Shown here: positions 16,896 to 26,195 of the stretch, piece by piece
Position numbering within the stretch: the stretch's first letter is position 1
Layout of the letters: every line of letters begins with the position of its first letter
NCBI GenBank assembly: GCA_036387255.1
Contig: DASVUC010000183.1
Coordinates: forward strand, 18,290 to 82,289
Length of the DNA: 64,000 nt
DNA from: DASVUC01 sp036387255
GTDB taxonomy: Bacteria > Planctomycetota > Phycisphaerae > Tepidisphaerales > Tepidisphaeraceae
Direction: 5' to 3'
Notes under the pieces: generated by a model
What the model was told of the DNA's origin: nothing
The model's database searches: none
Seen by the model: only the letters and a program-made list of their open reading frames with translations
Program-made: the position numbers and the translations under genes

Positions 16896-17639
16896 ATGGT
16901 GGAACGCGCGGCCCGGAGCAAACGCTTTGATTTCGCCCCCGGGCGCCGCATCGCCGGGAAGTACGAGGTCGAGCGCCTGCTCGGCTCGGGATGGGAGGGC
17001 GAAGTCTACTCCATCATCGAAAGGTCCACCGGCATCCGTCGAGCCGCGAAATTTTATTACCCACATCGCGATCCGATGGGCAAGGCGGCGATTACCTATG
17101 CGCGGAAGCTGGACGCGCTGCGTCACTGCCCGATCCTGATGCAATATCACCACCAGGAAATCGCGTACGTGAAGAAGCGCAAGGTGCTGGTGGTGATCTC
17201 AGAGTTGGTGGAGGGGAAGAAGCTCAGCGAGTTTTTATTCGACCAACCGAAGCATGCGCTCTCAACATTCGAGGCGCTGCACGTGCTGTATTCGCTGGCA
17301 AAGGGAATCGCGCCGATCCATCTGCGCGGCGAGTACCACGGGGATATCCATGATGAGAACATCATGATTCGCCGGCAGGGGATCGGATTTGATCTGAAGC
17401 TGCTGGATTTTTTCGACCTGGGGAAGCCGACGCGGAGCAAGATTCACAAGGACGTGCTGAACCTGATCCAGGTTTTTTACACCATCGTGGGTGGCCGCGA
17501 GCGGTACAACAAGCAGCCGAAGGTCGTCAAAGATATCATTCGGGGGCAGAAGGATTCCCTCATCCTGGCAAGGTTTCAGAGCGCGGCGGACATCCAGCAT
17601 CATCTGGAGAATCTTCAGTGGGATGAGCAGAAGCTGTGA
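16896..17639 (+). CDS. Small divergent Ser/Thr protein kinase
   Basis: A 247-residue kinase-fold protein. The glycine loop is LLGSGWEGEVY, the ATP lysine is in AAKFYY, the catalytic loop is YHGDIHDENIM (Asp and Asn kept, HRD replaced by HGD) and the metal loop is DFFDLGK in place of DFG-x-xK. The C-terminal lobe is short and lacks a clear activation-loop APE motif. No sensor domain or membrane helix is attached. It is likely a cytoplasmic kinase of the atypical HGD class, with activity plausible because Lys, Asp, Asn and Asp are present. The ribosome binding site is weak. Confidence 0.8.
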   Translation: MVERAARSKRFDFAPGRRIAGKYEVERLLGSGWEGEVYSIIERSTGIRRAAKFYYPHRDPMGKAAITYARKLDALRHCPILMQYHHQEIAYVKKRKVLVVISELVEGKKLSEFLFDQPKHALSTFEALHVLYSLAKGIAPIHLRGEYHGDIHDENIMIRRQGIGFDLKLLDFFDLGKPTRSKIHKDVLNLIQVFYTIVGGRERYNKQPKVVKDIIRGQKDSLILARFQSAADIQHHLENLQWDEQKL

Positions 17640-17670
17640 TCTCGCGCAGCTGCACTCGCCTGATACGGCT

Positions 17671-17688
17671 CACGGATAGCTATTCGTG
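17671..17688. terminator. Palindrome between convergent genes
   Basis: CACGGATAGCTATTCGTG is an 18-base near-perfect inverted repeat with one mismatched pair. It lies in the 54-base gap between the convergent kinase and rnr genes. No T tract follows, so terminator function is only suggested by position. Confidence 0.3.
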
Positions 17689-17693
17689 GGGTG

Positions 17694-20105
17694 TCATCGA
17701 CCGCCGCCTTGGTGGCGGAAGCGTTTGCCGCCGGGTCGTTTCTTTCGGGATTGTCCGCCTCGCATGACCTGCCCTTGGCCGCGGCGGGTCTTCATCTTGT
17801 TCTTCTCGTGCTTGGAAAACTTCTTTTTGCCTCCCCCACCGCCGCCTTCCGGCCCATCCTGTGAGGGTTTGCGCGCTCGGCTCTTGATCTCCTTCACCGC
17901 GAGGTTCAGTTCGCGGCGTGCGATGTCGACCTTCACGACGTACACCTCGGCCACGTCGCCGATGCCCATTCGCGTGCCGGTGCGCTGACCGCGGATCTGG
18001 CCACGCTCTTCGTCGACGTCCCACCAGTCGTCCATGAGGTCTTCGTAGCGAATCAGTCCATCGATGAGGTAGGTCTGAAGCTGAATGAAGATCCCGAAGT
18101 TGGTGATGCCGGTGATGGTGCCGGTGAACACTTCACCGATGTGGTCCTTGAGGAGGGTGAGGACCTTGACCTGGCGAAGCTCGCGCTCGGCGTCTTCGCT
18201 GCGGCGTTCGGTGAAGGAGATGTGGCGGCCAAGCTCTACGAGGTCGTCGTAGCTCGGTACGTCATCGAGGATGATCTTCCCGCGTCGGCGGCCGCCCTTT
18301 CGCTGTTTCGTTCCATCCAGACCGCCCCCGCCTGCATCGAAGTAGGTATCGAGCAAGCGGTGAATCGTCAGGTCGGCGTAGCGCCGAATGGGACTTGTGA
18401 AGTGGCAGTAGTTTTCGCTGGCCAGCGCAAAGTGCCCGATCTGCTCAGGAGAATACTCCGCGCGAGAGAGGCTCTTGAGGATCGCGAGGTTGATTGCGAA
18501 TGATTCGGGACGGCCTCGCACCGCTTCGAGCACCTGCTGAAGCGCCTTGCGGTCCATGTCCTTGGGCAACTTGTGGCCGGAAACCTGCACGAACTGGCGA
18601 AGCCGATCCGAATCCTGCACTTCCGGCTCCGGGTGCGTTCGGCGAAGGAACGGCACCTCCAGCGAATCGAGCAGGCGCGCCACCGCTTCGTTCGCCTCCA
18701 CCATGAACATTTCGATGAGCGTGTGGGTGAAGCTCGTATCCTCGGGGACCGCGTCCACCACCTTACCGTCCTCATCGAGCACCAGATCGACCTGGGGCAG
18801 TTCGAGCACGAGCTGGCCGTCATGCCGACGGCGCTTCTGGATGCGCTTGGCCAGATCGTTCATCTGATCCAGCAATTCGACCACCTCCGTGGGATAATCC
18901 GAGAGTTGCCGCGCGCCATCCGGATGCGGAATCTCGCGCGTGCGATCGATGATCGCCTGTGCCTCGGTATAGCGCAGACGCCGGGCGCTCTTGATAATGG
19001 TGTTGGCGAAGCGCGTGCGGATCGGTCGGGCGTCGTCATCGAGCGTAATGAACGCGCTCTTGCAGAGCCGGGGCACCCCTTCCTGAAGGGAGCAGACGCC
19101 GTTGCTGAGGATCTCCGGGAGCATGGGTATGACGAAGCCCGGGAAGTAGGTGCTGTTGCCGCGCTTGGTGGCTTCATCGTCGAGGGGAGTACCCTCTTTT
19201 ACGAAGTAAGAGACATCGGCGATGTGGACGCCAAGCTCCCAGTATGCGCCTTCGACCTGACGAAGGGATATCGCGTCGTCGTAGTCCTTGGCATCATCCG
19301 GGTCGATGGTGCAGATGATCTCGTCCGTCAGATCGAGACGGCGGTGCCGCTCTTCTTCAGGATCGAAGGTATCGACCGATTCTCGCGCCTGGGCCAGCAC
19401 CTCATCCGGAAACTTCTCCGGCAACTGATGCTGGACGATGACGCTCTTCAGATCAACGTCCTTCTCGCCGGCTTCACCAAGCACTTCGGTGATGACGCCC
19501 TGGGGACGAGCGCCTTCTTCGGGGTAGACCGTGAGATCGACGACGACCTTCGTGCCGGGGCGGACGTGCCGACCGGCGGCATCGGGCGTGGAGATGGGTT
19601 CGGTAAAGGTGTTGCCATCGGGCAGCACGAACCACTGGCCGTGCTGCTTGACCAGGGTGCCGGCAAACCGCTTGTTCTTGCGCTCGAGGATCTCGGTGAT
19701 ACGGCCTTCGTAAATCGTCTTACCATCGCGCTGGCCGCGCGACGTGATCTTGGCGCGGACGACATCCCCGGTCATCGCACCCATGTTCTCGCCAGGAGGG
19801 ATGAAGAGATCTTCGCGGCTGGAGGGGTCGTTGGGGACGACGAAGCCGAACCCCCGCCGATTGTGGCGATACGTGCCGAGAAATTCGTCTCGCCCGATCT
19901 TCTGCGTTGGGGTAATGACGGCGCCGCGTGCGCCCAGGATCACGCGACCCTGGTGCATCAATTCGCGCAGCGCTTCCCGAAAGGTCGGGTACTGCTCTTC
20001 GCTGGCCATGTTGAGTTCGCGCGCCAGTTTCCGCGGCCGCTTGGGCGAATACTCTTCCGACTTCACCGTCGAGAGAATCTGCTGCTTGATCCGTTCTTCT
20101 GCCAT
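17694..20105 (-). CDS. rnr: Ribonuclease R
   Basis: An 803-residue 3'-to-5' exoribonuclease of the RNB family. An N-terminal helix-turn-helix and cold-shock domains precede the RNB core, whose metal-binding aspartates are in CTIDPDDAKDYDDAIS. An S1 domain follows near residues 640-730 (FTGTITGITNFGIFIQLQTYL). The last 80 residues are a Lys/Gly/Arg-rich tail, typical of RNase R and not RNase II. It degrades structured RNA in the cytoplasm. The ATG at 20105 follows GGAAAG. It is transcribed alone. Confidence 0.95.
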   Translation of the reverse strand: MAEERIKQQILSTVKSEEYSPKRPRKLARELNMASEEQYPTFREALRELMHQGRVILGARGAVITPTQKIGRDEFLGTYRHNRRGFGFVVPNDPSSREDLFIPPGENMGAMTGDVVRAKITSRGQRDGKTIYEGRITEILERKNKRFAGTLVKQHGQWFVLPDGNTFTEPISTPDAAGRHVRPGTKVVVDLTVYPEEGARPQGVITEVLGEAGEKDVDLKSVIVQHQLPEKFPDEVLAQARESVDTFDPEEERHRRLDLTDEIICTIDPDDAKDYDDAISLRQVEGAYWELGVHIADVSYFVKEGTPLDDEATKRGNSTYFPGFVIPMLPEILSNGVCSLQEGVPRLCKSAFITLDDDARPIRTRFANTIIKSARRLRYTEAQAIIDRTREIPHPDGARQLSDYPTEVVELLDQMNDLAKRIQKRRRHDGQLVLELPQVDLVLDEDGKVVDAVPEDTSFTHTLIEMFMVEANEAVARLLDSLEVPFLRRTHPEPEVQDSDRLRQFVQVSGHKLPKDMDRKALQQVLEAVRGRPESFAINLAILKSLSRAEYSPEQIGHFALASENYCHFTSPIRRYADLTIHRLLDTYFDAGGGGLDGTKQRKGGRRRGKIILDDVPSYDDLVELGRHISFTERRSEDAERELRQVKVLTLLKDHIGEVFTGTITGITNFGIFIQLQTYLIDGLIRYEDLMDDWWDVDEERGQIRGQRTGTRMGIGDVAEVYVVKVDIARRELNLAVKEIKSRARKPSQDGPEGGGGGGKKKFSKHEKNKMKTRRGQGQVMRGGQSRKKRPGGKRFRHQGGGR

Positions 20106-20309
20106 ATTGCTTTCCGCCGACGCTCAAAGGGCGTGGCTCTGTGCGCCGCAGCGGAACACTCGTCCGCAAATCGTGCGCAAAACTGTAATACCGCTAGTCG
20201 AGCAATGAGGGGAACTGCCAGATGCGATGAGAAAAGGCGGGAAATATCGATTGATCCTAAAGCCCCTGAAATCGGCCCCGCTGTCAGTAACTTCGACCCA
20301 TTATAGCGG

Positions 20310-20338
20310 GAACTTGAGCTAGAGCAAGTTCTTTTACT
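20310..20338 (+). terminator. Hairpin with following T-rich run
   Basis: GAACTTG (20310-20316) pairs with CAAGTTC (20325-20331) around an eight-base loop and is followed by TTTTACTC. It lies in the 320-base divergent region between rnr and the MFS gene, where nothing else is coding. It may be an attenuator-like hairpin or an operator. Confidence 0.35.
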
Positions 20339-20425
20339 CTTTGCCCGCCCCGGCGCGCTCGCCTGCACTGGGGGAACCGCCTACACTGTTGCTCGTTTTT
20401 CTGAGACGAATGCGAGCCTGATTTC

Positions 20426-21862
20426 ATGCCTGATGATTCGAAGTCTGTAGAGAATCCGGTGGCGTACGAGCAGCCGGACGGTGAGCGCCCCGCCTCCGCG
20501 AGTCCGACGGAAACCACACTTGAAGCTGAATCCACAACCGCGGGACACGACCCCTACGCCGCCCTGCGTTATCGGGATTATCGCGTTTTCTCAATTGCCT
20601 GGATGGTCTCGGTTATCGGCAACCAAATGACGGCTGCCGCGCTGGGATGGGAACTGTTCGACCGCACACGCAATGAACTGAACCTCGGTTGGATTGGAGG
20701 CGTGCAGGCGATCCCCCTGCTGCTGCTGGCGCTCCCGGCCGGCGCGTTGGCGGACTATGTGGATCGCCGCCGGATTATGACCGTCACCAGTACGCTCGCT
20801 GCCATCACCAGCATCGGCTTTGCGGTCATGTCCTACAGCACCCACCCTCACTACCTCTGGATTATGTACGGGCTGCTGCTGCTGAACAGCACCTTCATGG
20901 TGCTGGGGCGGCCGGCGAGATCGAGCTTTTTGCCGACGATCGTACCGCCCAAGATCTTCTCCAACGCTGTGACGTGGAACGCCTCCTTTTACCAGACGGC
21001 GACGGTGGTGGGCCCGGCCTTGGCGGGGCTGGTGATCACGTACAGCCTGAGGCACTTCAACAACGTTCGGCCGATCTACGTCGTCGATGCCGTTTGCGCA
21101 CTGATCTTCGCCGGCACGATGTTCATCCTGCCCCCGCCGCGATACGGCGATTTTGAGAAACGCGCCAGCTCGGAAGATTCCGCATTTGAGCGCCTGACTG
21201 CGGGGCTTCATTTCGTGTGGCGAACCAAGATTGTGCTGGCGACGCTGACGCTGGATCTATTCGCGGTGCTGCTGGGCGGTGCGGTTTATCTGCTGCCGGT
21301 TTTTGCGAAAGAAATCCTGAACGTCGGCTCATGGGGCTTCGGGTGGCTGCGGGCGGCAGATGCAATGGGCGCCATCACGTGCGCGATTCTCATTGCCCAC
21401 ACGCCGCCGATGAAGAAGGCCGGGCGGGCGATGCTGCTTGCCGTGGGCGCCTTTGGGCTTGCAACGATCGGGTTCGGTTTGTCGCGGAACTTCTTCCTCT
21501 CGTTCCTGATGGTGTTCCTCATCGGAGCATTCGACAACATTTCAGTGGTCGTTCGACATACCCTCGTGCAGGTGCTGACGCCGGATGCGATGCGAGGGCG
21601 GGTCAGCGCCGTCAACAACATCTTCATCGGCGCATCGAACGAGCTTGGAGGGTTGGAGTCGGGTGTGACAGCACGGCTGTTCGGTCAGCTCGCGCTCGGC
21701 ATGGGCTGGGCGAGCACCGTCCAAGACTCGAAGGTTTGGGGCGCAACGACCTCGGTGGTCTCCGGCGGGATTGGGACGATCATCGTCGTCATCGCGCTTG
21801 CGATCGCGTTCCCTGCCGTGCGGAAGTTCGGCCGGCTCGATCAGGCGCGTCCGGCGAATTGA
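20426..21862 (+). CDS. MFS transporter (EntS/MFS_3-like)
   Basis: A 478-residue integral membrane protein with about 12 predicted helices. The loop between helices 2 and 3 carries the MFS motif GALADYVDRRRIM. Positions such as ARSSFLPTIVPP and NAVTWNASFYQTATVVGPALAG match the EntS-like exporter branch, often linked to siderophore or drug efflux (family knowledge). The first 45 residues are a hydrophilic, acidic extension. The N-terminal ribosome binding site is weak. There are no cargo-related genes nearby, so the substrate is unknown. Confidence 0.88.
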   Translation: MPDDSKSVENPVAYEQPDGERPASASPTETTLEAESTTAGHDPYAALRYRDYRVFSIAWMVSVIGNQMTAAALGWELFDRTRNELNLGWIGGVQAIPLLLLALPAGALADYVDRRRIMTVTSTLAAITSIGFAVMSYSTHPHYLWIMYGLLLLNSTFMVLGRPARSSFLPTIVPPKIFSNAVTWNASFYQTATVVGPALAGLVITYSLRHFNNVRPIYVVDAVCALIFAGTMFILPPPRYGDFEKRASSEDSAFERLTAGLHFVWRTKIVLATLTLDLFAVLLGGAVYLLPVFAKEILNVGSWGFGWLRAADAMGAITCAILIAHTPPMKKAGRAMLLAVGAFGLATIGFGLSRNFFLSFLMVFLIGAFDNISVVVRHTLVQVLTPDAMRGRVSAVNNIFIGASNELGGLESGVTARLFGQLALGMGWASTVQDSKVWGATTSVVSGGIGTIIVVIALAIAFPAVRKFGRLDQARPAN

Positions 21863-21871
21863 TATCGTGCA

Positions 21872-22147
21872 TTACCGAGTGTTAAACGCGTCTGTCAGTG
21901 GCCGCACCGCTCGTGCCTCGATGGTTCGGCTGCCCGAGTCGTACGAGAACACGCCCACCTGCCCCGTCCGGCTGTCCAGGATGTAGATGCCATCCCCGCC
22001 TGACGGCACCCGTGCCGTCACCACCTGGTAATCGCGTTCCTTCACGCTCACTTGGGCATTGGCGTAATTAGGCACCAGCACGTTTGCCACCAGCAGCAGC
22101 ACTGCGGAGATCGACAACAACGTCAGCAAAAGGTTCTTACGGCTCAT
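21872..22147 (-). CDS. Small exported protein, paralogue of the gene at 22211
   Basis: 91 residues: a signal-anchor or signal peptide (LLLTLLSISAVLLLVANVLV), then a small extracytoplasmic domain with GDGIYILDSRTGQVGVFSYD. That segment aligns with SSVIYLVDVGNHQLSAMSYN in the neighbouring product. The motif looks like a single beta-hairpin blade. It lies 63 bases downstream of its paralogue on the same strand. No family name or function is known to me. Confidence 0.65.
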   Translation of the reverse strand: MSRKNLLLTLLSISAVLLLVANVLVPNYANAQVSVKERDYQVVTARVPSGGDGIYILDSRTGQVGVFSYDSGSRTIEARAVRPLTDAFNTR

Positions 22148-22210
22148 GGTCGTATCCAGGTTAAGTTGATTGAGTTCACCATCACAACAGCACCACGTCG
22201 CGGCGACCGC

Positions 22211-22591
22211 TCATCGCGCCCGGGGTGTGCCGCGTCCACCTGTGGTTCCAGTGCCAGTGCCTGTACCGCTTCCTGTGCCGCCGGCGCCTCCGGTCCCGAC
22301 TGCGGTGCCCGCGCGTTCAAAGATGCGGTCCAGGTCCAGCGGAGGACTCAGGAAGTCCACGCCCTGCCCGTTGTACGACATCGCGCTGAGTTGATGATTT
22401 CCCACGTCCACCAGGTAGATCACGGAACTGGATCCGCTGGGCAGCGCACCAGGAATCATGATCACGTCCGTTGGCGAACTCCGCCGCGCGGCTTGCGCGC
22501 GGGCGGTGTTATCGGAACTGCCTCGCCACATCAGCGAAACCGCCAGCGCGATGTTCACCACCGCCAACGCCCAGACGAGCTTGTTCTTCAT
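22211..22591 (-). CDS. Small exported protein with Gly/Thr-rich tail
   Basis: 126 residues: a membrane segment at the N-terminus (LVWALAVVNIALAVSLMW), a short domain with IYLVDVGNHQLSAMSYN, and a Gly/Thr/Ser-rich low-complexity tail (GGAGGTGSGTGTGTGTTGG). The ATG follows GAGGAGTCTGCC, a strong ribosome binding site. It forms a two-gene unit with the shorter paralogue downstream. Function unknown. Confidence 0.65.
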   Translation of the reverse strand: MKNKLVWALAVVNIALAVSLMWRGSSDNTARAQAARRSSPTDVIMIPGALPSGSSSVIYLVDVGNHQLSAMSYNGQGVDFLSPPLDLDRIFERAGTAVGTGGAGGTGSGTGTGTGTTGGRGTPRAR

Positions 22592-22669
22592 GGCAGACTC
22601 CTCAGTTGTCGTATGTGATCGGTCATTGATCGCGCAGTATGACCCACGCGAGGGTGATTGATCAACGGG

Positions 22670-22918
22670 CTAATCGAGGTGCGAGCGCTTGGCGTCCTTG
22701 AACAGACCGCCGAAGACCATGCCGCCGAAGATGATCAGGAGCACCCAGGTCATCCCTGACGAACGGCTGTCGAGCGTCACATTCGTGGGATATCCCTCAA
22801 GGCGAGCATCGACAGGCTCACGCTCCGGCTCGTTCGACCGCGCCAGCGCCCCCGCGGGCAGCGCCAGCACGACCGTCAGCAGCACACGTCCCAGCCAATG
22901 CATCCCGTTGCTCTTCAT
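22670..22918 (-). CDS. Small membrane protein with signal peptide
   Basis: About 82 residues starting MKSNGMHWLG. A signal peptide (VLLTVVLALPAGALA) is followed by a polar stretch and a second membrane helix (MTWVLLIIFGGMVFGGLF) and a short basic end. The start at 22918 is chosen because the export signal then begins immediately. The frame is open to 22975. No family recognised. Confidence 0.6.
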   Translation of the reverse strand: MKSNGMHWLGRVLLTVVLALPAGALARSNEPEREPVDARLEGYPTNVTLDSRSSGMTWVLLIIFGGMVFGGLFKDAKRSHLD

Positions 22919-23069
22919 ATCCCGATCATACCCCGCTTGGAACCGGCCCGGCAAGTTTACGTCCCCCGGCCGCACTCGCTTCTAGCCTGGCTGTGTCCGC
23001 AGTTTTGCCCGTTCCTTTCCGGGAAGCTTCCCAGTCATCATTCACCTTCCCGCAGATCCTGGAGAACTG

Positions 23070-24347
23070 ATGCATTTGCGAACGCTGCTGATTGTTACTC
23101 TTGCCGGCTTTCTCTCCACATTTGCTCAGGCTCAGAGTCTGACAGACTCGAGTCTCAGCTTGAGTCCTTTGATGTCCGGGCTGAGTACGCCGACAGGCTT
23201 CGCGTTCGCGGGGCCCAGCACGAGCCAGCTCTTTGCGATCGAGAAGAACACAGGCCTCGTGAAGTTCAAGAGCGGCGCAGCGGTGACGACGGCGCTGGAT
23301 CTCAACGTGAACACGGTCTCGGAGCGGGGACTGCTGGGAATTGCGGTGCCGCCGACGTTTTCGACGGATACGACCAAGTACGTGTATCTCTATTACTCTG
23401 CGAATGCGACCGCTGGGGATTCCAGCGTGGATGCGAATTGGGCGGGGAACAAGCTTTCACGGTTCGTTTGGAACGGATCGACGCTTTCTTCGGAGCAGAA
23501 CCTGTTCACCATCGCGCCCACCTCCGCGGGCAACGGGCCGAACCACGACGCGGGGCCGATCACGTTTGGACCGGATGGAAAGCTCTACGGAACGCTTGGG
23601 GACCTGAATCGCAACCTCGCAGAGCAGAACAACCAGACTGCGGCTAATACTTCTTCACAGGTGGGAGGGATCTATCGGCTCAATCCGGACGGCTCGATTC
23701 CCGCTGACAATCCGTTTGCAAACAATGCCAATCCGGACTTCCGCAAGTTTTACGCGTACGGCGTGCGCAATACTTTCGGGTTTCAATTCGATGCGCGCAC
23801 CAACCGGCTGTGGGACACTGAGAACGGGCCAAATACTTACGATGAGATCAACCTCGTTGCGCCGGGATTTAATTCCGGGTGGAACAAGATCATGGGGCCC
23901 GACTCGCGCGACCCACAAAACGCTCCGGCGGACCTGGTCGTGCTTCCGGGGTCGATTTATTCGGACCCAGAGTTTTCATGGAACACAACGGTGGCGCCGA
24001 CGGGGCTGGAGTTTCTCGGGGCAGCCGGGAATGATCCGGCTTACCGGGACCTGCTGATTGTCGCTGACAACAACACGGGGCAGCTTTGGAAGTTCACGCT
24101 GAATGCGAGCCGGGATGGGTTTGTGTTGCCGGGGAACCTGGCGGATCTGGTGCTGGATTCGGGGGATTCGACCTCCGGGTTAATCTTCGGATCGGGGTTC
24201 TTCGCTTCGCAGCTTGATGTGGGTCCGGATGGCGCGCTGTACGTGGCGAGCCTGAGCACGGGCACGATCTATCGAATCGCGGGTGTGCCTGAGCCATCGT
24301 TCTTAACGATGCTGGCGGTGTTGCTGCTGTTTCCGCGGCGGAGGTAA
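23070..24347 (+). CDS. Exported PQQ-dependent sugar dehydrogenase-like protein with PEP-CTERM tail
   Basis: A 425-residue secreted beta-propeller of the glucose/sorbosone dehydrogenase (GSDH) type. It has a cleavable signal peptide (TLLIVTLAGFLSTFAQA) and blade motifs including ERGLLGIAVPP, NHDAGPITFGPDGKLYGTLGD, YGVRNTFGFQFD and WDTENGPNTYDEINLV. The last 20 residues form a PEP-CTERM signal: VPEPS, a hydrophobic helix, then RRR. It is expected to be processed by an exosortase and displayed at the cell surface (family knowledge). The ATG follows GGAGAACTG. PQQ binding is not proven by the sequence. Confidence 0.88.
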   Translation: MHLRTLLIVTLAGFLSTFAQAQSLTDSSLSLSPLMSGLSTPTGFAFAGPSTSQLFAIEKNTGLVKFKSGAAVTTALDLNVNTVSERGLLGIAVPPTFSTDTTKYVYLYYSANATAGDSSVDANWAGNKLSRFVWNGSTLSSEQNLFTIAPTSAGNGPNHDAGPITFGPDGKLYGTLGDLNRNLAEQNNQTAANTSSQVGGIYRLNPDGSIPADNPFANNANPDFRKFYAYGVRNTFGFQFDARTNRLWDTENGPNTYDEINLVAPGFNSGWNKIMGPDSRDPQNAPADLVVLPGSIYSDPEFSWNTTVAPTGLEFLGAAGNDPAYRDLLIVADNNTGQLWKFTLNASRDGFVLPGNLADLVLDSGDSTSGLIFGSGFFASQLDVGPDGALYVASLSTGTIYRIAGVPEPSFLTMLAVLLLFPRRR

Positions 24348-24383
24348 TCGACGCGGCCCATCGCACCGGACATACTCGGGGAC

Positions 24384-26102
24384 ATGAAGGTCATTGAGAA
24401 TGAGAATTTGCCCACGGCGAAGAAGATTGCAACGCCGTCGGTGCGGACGCTGGTGGGGTATACTCGGCGGGTGATTCATCTTGGCGACGGGCACACGCTT
24501 GCCGTGTTTTCGTACAGTCATTCCGCCCCCGCGAACTGGTTGTTTCTGATCGACGGGCGGGATTTATCGAGCCGGCGATTCGCGATTCCCAACAACGATA
24601 TCGCCTCGCACAGCGCCGCGCTGGGGAGCGATGGGAACATCTACATCATGCCGTACGAGCACGGGCGGGCGTACCGGTTCGACGTGGCGCGGGAGACGTT
24701 CACGCCCATCGACGTGCCAGGGCTTCCACCAGGCGAGTTGACGTGGGATGCGCTGGGCGCACCGGATGGGTGTATCTACTTCGGCACGTACCCGAATGCT
24801 TGCCTGGCGCGGTATGACATTGCAACGGGAAAGACGAGGGTCTGGCCGCACGTGGCGCCGAAGACTTCGTATGTGACAGGGTTTGCGGCTGATGGTGATG
24901 GAGTGCGCTGCAAGGCTTGGGGCGAAGACAACGTCTGGCTGCGCATCAACAAAACAGCCGAGCAGCCAACGCGGATTGCGTCACCCTTCAGCAGCACGAC
25001 CGGACCTACGAGGAAGCCGGTGTTTGTTCATCCGGAGCTGGCCGAGCCGGCATGGACGGAGAAAGTGGAGGGGGCGGAAATCACGATCGGGCATTATGGA
25101 AAACTTCATCGGAAGGATGCATCGGGGAAAGTTACGACGAGCAAGCTCGATAATGGGAGCCCGGGGGGAAATGCGGTCATGTTTATCGAGGCGGTGACGC
25201 CGACGTGCGTGATCGGGACGAACTACAGTCAGCAGAACCTCTTTCGGTTGGATCCGACGACGGGGAAGGTGGAGGAAGCGCCGGACATGGTGGCGCGGAC
25301 ACCGGGGGAGCCGATGTGCGCGGTGGCGCTGAACGGGAAGGCGTACATTGGCATTTACATTCACTCGCTGCTGAGCGTGTACGACCCGGAGAAGCCATTT
25401 AAGTTTCAGGAAAATCCGCGCGAGCTGGCGGAGCTGCACACGCAATATGCGCAGACGCGGCCGGACGGGGCGACGACGGATGGGAAGCTGGTGTTCATCT
25501 CCAACCAGTCGGACTACGGCAAGCCTGCCAGCGGCACGCTGGCGGTAATCGATCCCCGCGGCGGCGCAGGGGCGGAAAAGGTGGATGCCTATCCCGAGCT
25601 GATCAAGGGACAGAACCTTGGGCCGCTGGCGTACGATGCGAAGAGCGGGCTGGTTTGGGGAGGGAGCAATCGGTGGGGGCAGATGCGCGCAACCTCCCCT
25701 ACCGCACCGTCGGCTGTGATCTACGCTTTTGATCCTGCGAAGCGGAAGGTGGTGTGCACGCTGACGCCTTGGGAGGGGGCGGATGTGGTGACGGTGCTGG
25801 GATCTGCGGCGGATGGGGTTGTGGCGGCCACGTGCAACGGGCAGGTGACGCTGGTGGATACGGTGAAGCGCACGGCGGCAAATCCGGTGGCTTGGCCGGT
25901 GCCGGTGCCGACGTATCTGCGGCGCGGGGCGGATGGACGGGCGTATTTTGCTTCTGGAGATCGGCTCTGGCGGTGGGATGTGGAGCGGGACGAGGTGACG
26001 GCGGTGGCCGTCGCGGGTGGGTGTACGATGGTGACGGAGGCATCCCCCGGGGTTTGGGTGTTGGCGGATTCCACCTCGGCTTACCGCGTAGAGGTGAAGT
26101 GA
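24384..26102 (+). CDS. Large beta-propeller protein without signal peptide
   Basis: 572 residues built of repeated short beta blades, such as AALGSDGNIYIMPYEHGRAYRFDVA, ALGAPDGCIYFGTYPNACLARYDIA and LNGKAYIGIYIHSLLSVYD, each about 45-60 residues apart. This resembles SMP-30/NHL or PQQ-like propellers. There is no export signal and no catalytic motif I can name. It starts 36 bases after the GSDH gene and may be cotranscribed. Proteins with this composition in Planctomycetes are often left as hypothetical. Confidence 0.72.
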   Translation: MKVIENENLPTAKKIATPSVRTLVGYTRRVIHLGDGHTLAVFSYSHSAPANWLFLIDGRDLSSRRFAIPNNDIASHSAALGSDGNIYIMPYEHGRAYRFDVARETFTPIDVPGLPPGELTWDALGAPDGCIYFGTYPNACLARYDIATGKTRVWPHVAPKTSYVTGFAADGDGVRCKAWGEDNVWLRINKTAEQPTRIASPFSSTTGPTRKPVFVHPELAEPAWTEKVEGAEITIGHYGKLHRKDASGKVTTSKLDNGSPGGNAVMFIEAVTPTCVIGTNYSQQNLFRLDPTTGKVEEAPDMVARTPGEPMCAVALNGKAYIGIYIHSLLSVYDPEKPFKFQENPRELAELHTQYAQTRPDGATTDGKLVFISNQSDYGKPASGTLAVIDPRGGAGAEKVDAYPELIKGQNLGPLAYDAKSGLVWGGSNRWGQMRATSPTAPSAVIYAFDPAKRKVVCTLTPWEGADVVTVLGSAADGVVAATCNGQVTLVDTVKRTAANPVAWPVPVPTYLRRGADGRAYFASGDRLWRWDVERDEVTAVAVAGGCTMVTEASPGVWVLADSTSAYRVEVK

Positions 26103-26159
26103 GATTTCCCGGGGACGTCATCGAGGTTGTGGCGAGAGATGGGGGGGCTTGCTGTCAAA

Positions 26160-26195
26160 CCCTCACCCCTGCCCTCTCCCAGGTACGGGAGAGGG
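26160..26195. repeat. Dispersed hairpin repeat, copy B
   Basis: The flank CCCTCACCCCTG is followed by CCCTCTCCC (26172-26180) pairing with GGGAGAGGG (26187-26195) around a six-base loop. The repeat lies within the last codons of the aminotransferase gene on the minus strand. Confidence 0.75.

Noticed and set aside
18573..20306. A 577-codon plus-strand open frame antisense to rnr
   Set aside because: Shadow of the RNase R gene; no start signal and no recognisable domain.
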